From positions 1-6,408 of the forward strand of contig JAQUQF010000104.1 in NCBI GenBank assembly GCA_028749105.1: DNA of 6,408 bases, in the 5' to 3' direction. How positions within the stretch are numbered: position 1 is the stretch's first letter; each line of letters begins with the position of its first letter. The notes beneath the pieces are model-generated. The model had not been told where the DNA came from, searched no databases, and saw nothing but the letters and a program-made list of their open reading frames with translations. This DNA comes from Acidobacteriota bacterium. Lineage in GTDB: Bacteria > Acidobacteriota > Aminicenantia > UBA2199. The translations under genes were made by a program, and so were the position numbers. Positions 5,585 through 6,408 of this stretch are shown here, one piece after another.

Positions 5585-6199
5585 GTGCCCTACCTGAGCA
5601 TCGCGGTCGGGGAACTCCAGACCAACTGCTATTTGTTTTTCTCTTCCTGCGGCCGCGATTGCTTCGTTATCGATCCGGGTGCCGAGGCGGAAAATATCCT
5701 GGCCTTGATATCCCGGAAAAGCCTCCTTCCCCAGGCCGTGCTCCTGACCCACGGTCATCCCGATCACCTGGGGGCGGCAGCGGAACTAATGGACCGCTTC
5801 GGCGTCCCGCTCTGGGTTCATGGGGCCGATGACATGGCGATGCGCTCCGAGGCCGGCCACGGCCTGGCCGCCATGTTCGGGATCGGCGAGCCGCCCCCTG
5901 CCGGCCGACTGCTTGCTGACGGCGACCTCCTTTCACTGGCGGACCTGGAGCTGAAGGTCGTCCACAGCCCCGGGCACTCCAAGGGGTCGATCCTGCTCTA
6001 CGGCGACGGCCTGCTATTCACGGGGGACACACTCTTCAAGGGCGACGCAGGACGCACCGACCTGCCAGGCGGCGACGAGGAGGAGCTCCGGAACTCACTG
6101 GCCAGGATCAGGAAATTTCCGCCCAGCACCGTCATCCTCCCCGGGCATGGCGATGAGAGCATCCTGGAGCTGGAGCTGAAAGAGAACCCGTACCTGTGA
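5585..6199 (+). CDS. Glyoxalase II-like metallo-beta-lactamase-fold hydrolase
   Basis: This 204-residue metal-dependent hydrolase has the metallo-beta-lactamase fold. The zinc-binding set is complete: H56, H58, D60 and H61 in T-H-G-H-P-D-H, H131 in P-G-H-S-K-G-S, bridging D148 in F-T-G-D-T-L, and H188 in P-G-H-G. T-N-C-Y-L at 13-17 and G-D-A-G-R-T-D-L-P-G-G-D at 153-164 are typical of the short YcbL-type relatives of hydroxyacylglutathione hydrolase. It lacks the C-terminal glutathione-binding domain of true glyoxalase II, so the physiological thioester or other substrate is unknown. There is no signal peptide, so it is cytoplasmic. The GTG at 5585, four bases after the mutase stop, places the conserved N-terminal strand correctly. 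No clear Shine-Dalgarno is present, which suggests coupling to the mutase gene. Its 3' end touches or overlaps the recombinase gene. Confidence 0.88.
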   Translation: MPYLSIAVGELQTNCYLFFSSCGRDCFVIDPGAEAENILALISRKSLLPQAVLLTHGHPDHLGAAAELMDRFGVPLWVHGADDMAMRSEAGHGLAAMFGIGEPPPAGRLLADGDLLSLADLELKVVHSPGHSKGSILLYGDGLLFTGDTLFKGDAGRTDLPGGDEEELRNSLARIRKFPPSTVILPGHGDESILELELKENPYL

Positions 6200-6201
6200 G
6201 C

Positions 6202-6408
6202 ATGGCCGAACCGTCCTCCTCCCGACCGCTCCTCGACCAGTTCCTGGCCTATCTGCAATTCGAGAGGGGGCTGGCCGCCAACACCCTCCTTTCCTATCGC
6301 CGTGAGCTCGAAAAATTCTTCTCCTTCCTGCGCAGGAAGCGGCTGGACTGCCTGCGCCTGGATGAGAAGAACATCCTCGATTTCATCCGCCACGAGGGGG
6401 AAAAGAGG
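6202..6408 (+). CDS. XerC/XerD-type tyrosine recombinase, N-terminal fragment (3' end outside window)
   Basis: Only 69 residues are visible, covering most of the N-terminal SAM-like core-binding domain of a tyrosine recombinase. The motif F-L-A-Y-L-Q-F-E-R-G-L-A-A-N-T-L (residues 14-29), followed by S-Y-R-R-E-L and a further helix with F-F-S-F-L, is characteristic of XerC and XerD, which resolve chromosome dimers at dif. The catalytic domain (R-H-R-H/Y residues) is beyond the window, so XerD, XerC or an integrase cannot be told apart. The chromosomal operon-like setting favours a housekeeping Xer protein. I list the ATG at 6202; an in-frame GTG at 6196 overlaps the upstream TGA as GTGA and is better spaced from the purine-rich GAAAGAGAA (6178-6186), so it may be the real start. 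Confidence 0.82.
   Translation, partial: MAEPSSSRPLLDQFLAYLQFERGLAANTLLSYRRELEKFFSFLRRKRLDCLRLDEKNILDFIRHEGEKR

Noticed and set aside
1..6408. CRISPR array, tRNA, rRNA, insertion sequence ends or tandem repeats
   Set aside because: Reading through both strands I found no spaced direct repeats, cloverleaf, transposase or terminal inverted repeats. The Xer-like gene alone does not indicate a mobile element.

Overview
This is a GC-rich bacterial chromosomal window with every recognisable gene on the + strand. Genes are tightly packed with 1-14 bp overlaps or 2-5 bp gaps, and third codon positions are mostly G or C. Gene content points to a bacterium with anaerobic metabolism: an aldehyde ferredoxin oxidoreductase (AOR) family tungsto/molybdopterin enzyme with its own four-cluster ferredoxin, an archaeal-type phosphoglycerate mutase and a Hanks-type kinase. 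A lineage such as Acidobacteriota/Aminicenantota or a deltaproteobacterium-like anaerobe would fit, but this is inference from gene content. There is no rRNA or other firm taxonomic marker here.

Layout. (1) Positions 1-1980 hold the tail of a housekeeping/stress cluster: the C-terminal part of DnaJ, then the 16S rRNA methyltransferase RsmE, then a soluble Ser/Thr-type protein kinase with a C-terminal zinc ribbon. Each overlaps the next by a few bases, so translational coupling is likely. (2) Positions 1981-2062 are a short intergenic gap with a good sigma70-like promoter; a perfect stem-loop spans the kinase stop codon. (3) Positions 2063-4214 are a two-gene redox module: a 139-residue ferredoxin with sixteen cysteines arranged for four [4Fe-4S] clusters, overlapping by 14 bp a 581-residue AOR-family oxidoreductase. 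The pair resembles the electron-transfer and tungsten subunits of multi-subunit AORs, but no flavin subunit follows. (4) Positions 4215-4299 are a second short gap with a hairpin and a second promoter of nearly the same geometry. (5) Positions 4300-6408 hold a cofactor-independent phosphoglycerate mutase (ApgM family), a glyoxalase II-like metallo-beta-lactamase-fold hydrolase and the N-terminal part of a XerC/XerD tyrosine recombinase.

There is no CRISPR array, insertion sequence, tRNA or rRNA, and no gene-free stretch over 100 bp. The points most worth attention are motif departures in otherwise intact proteins: replaced pterin-binding aspartates in the AOR homologue, an HRDIR catalytic loop plus zinc ribbon in the kinase, altered SAM-knot signatures in RsmE, and an apparent insertion near the C terminus of the phosphoglycerate mutase. 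I do not see a clearly new multi-gene defence or mobile system. The ferredoxin-AOR pair is the most interesting functional unit.
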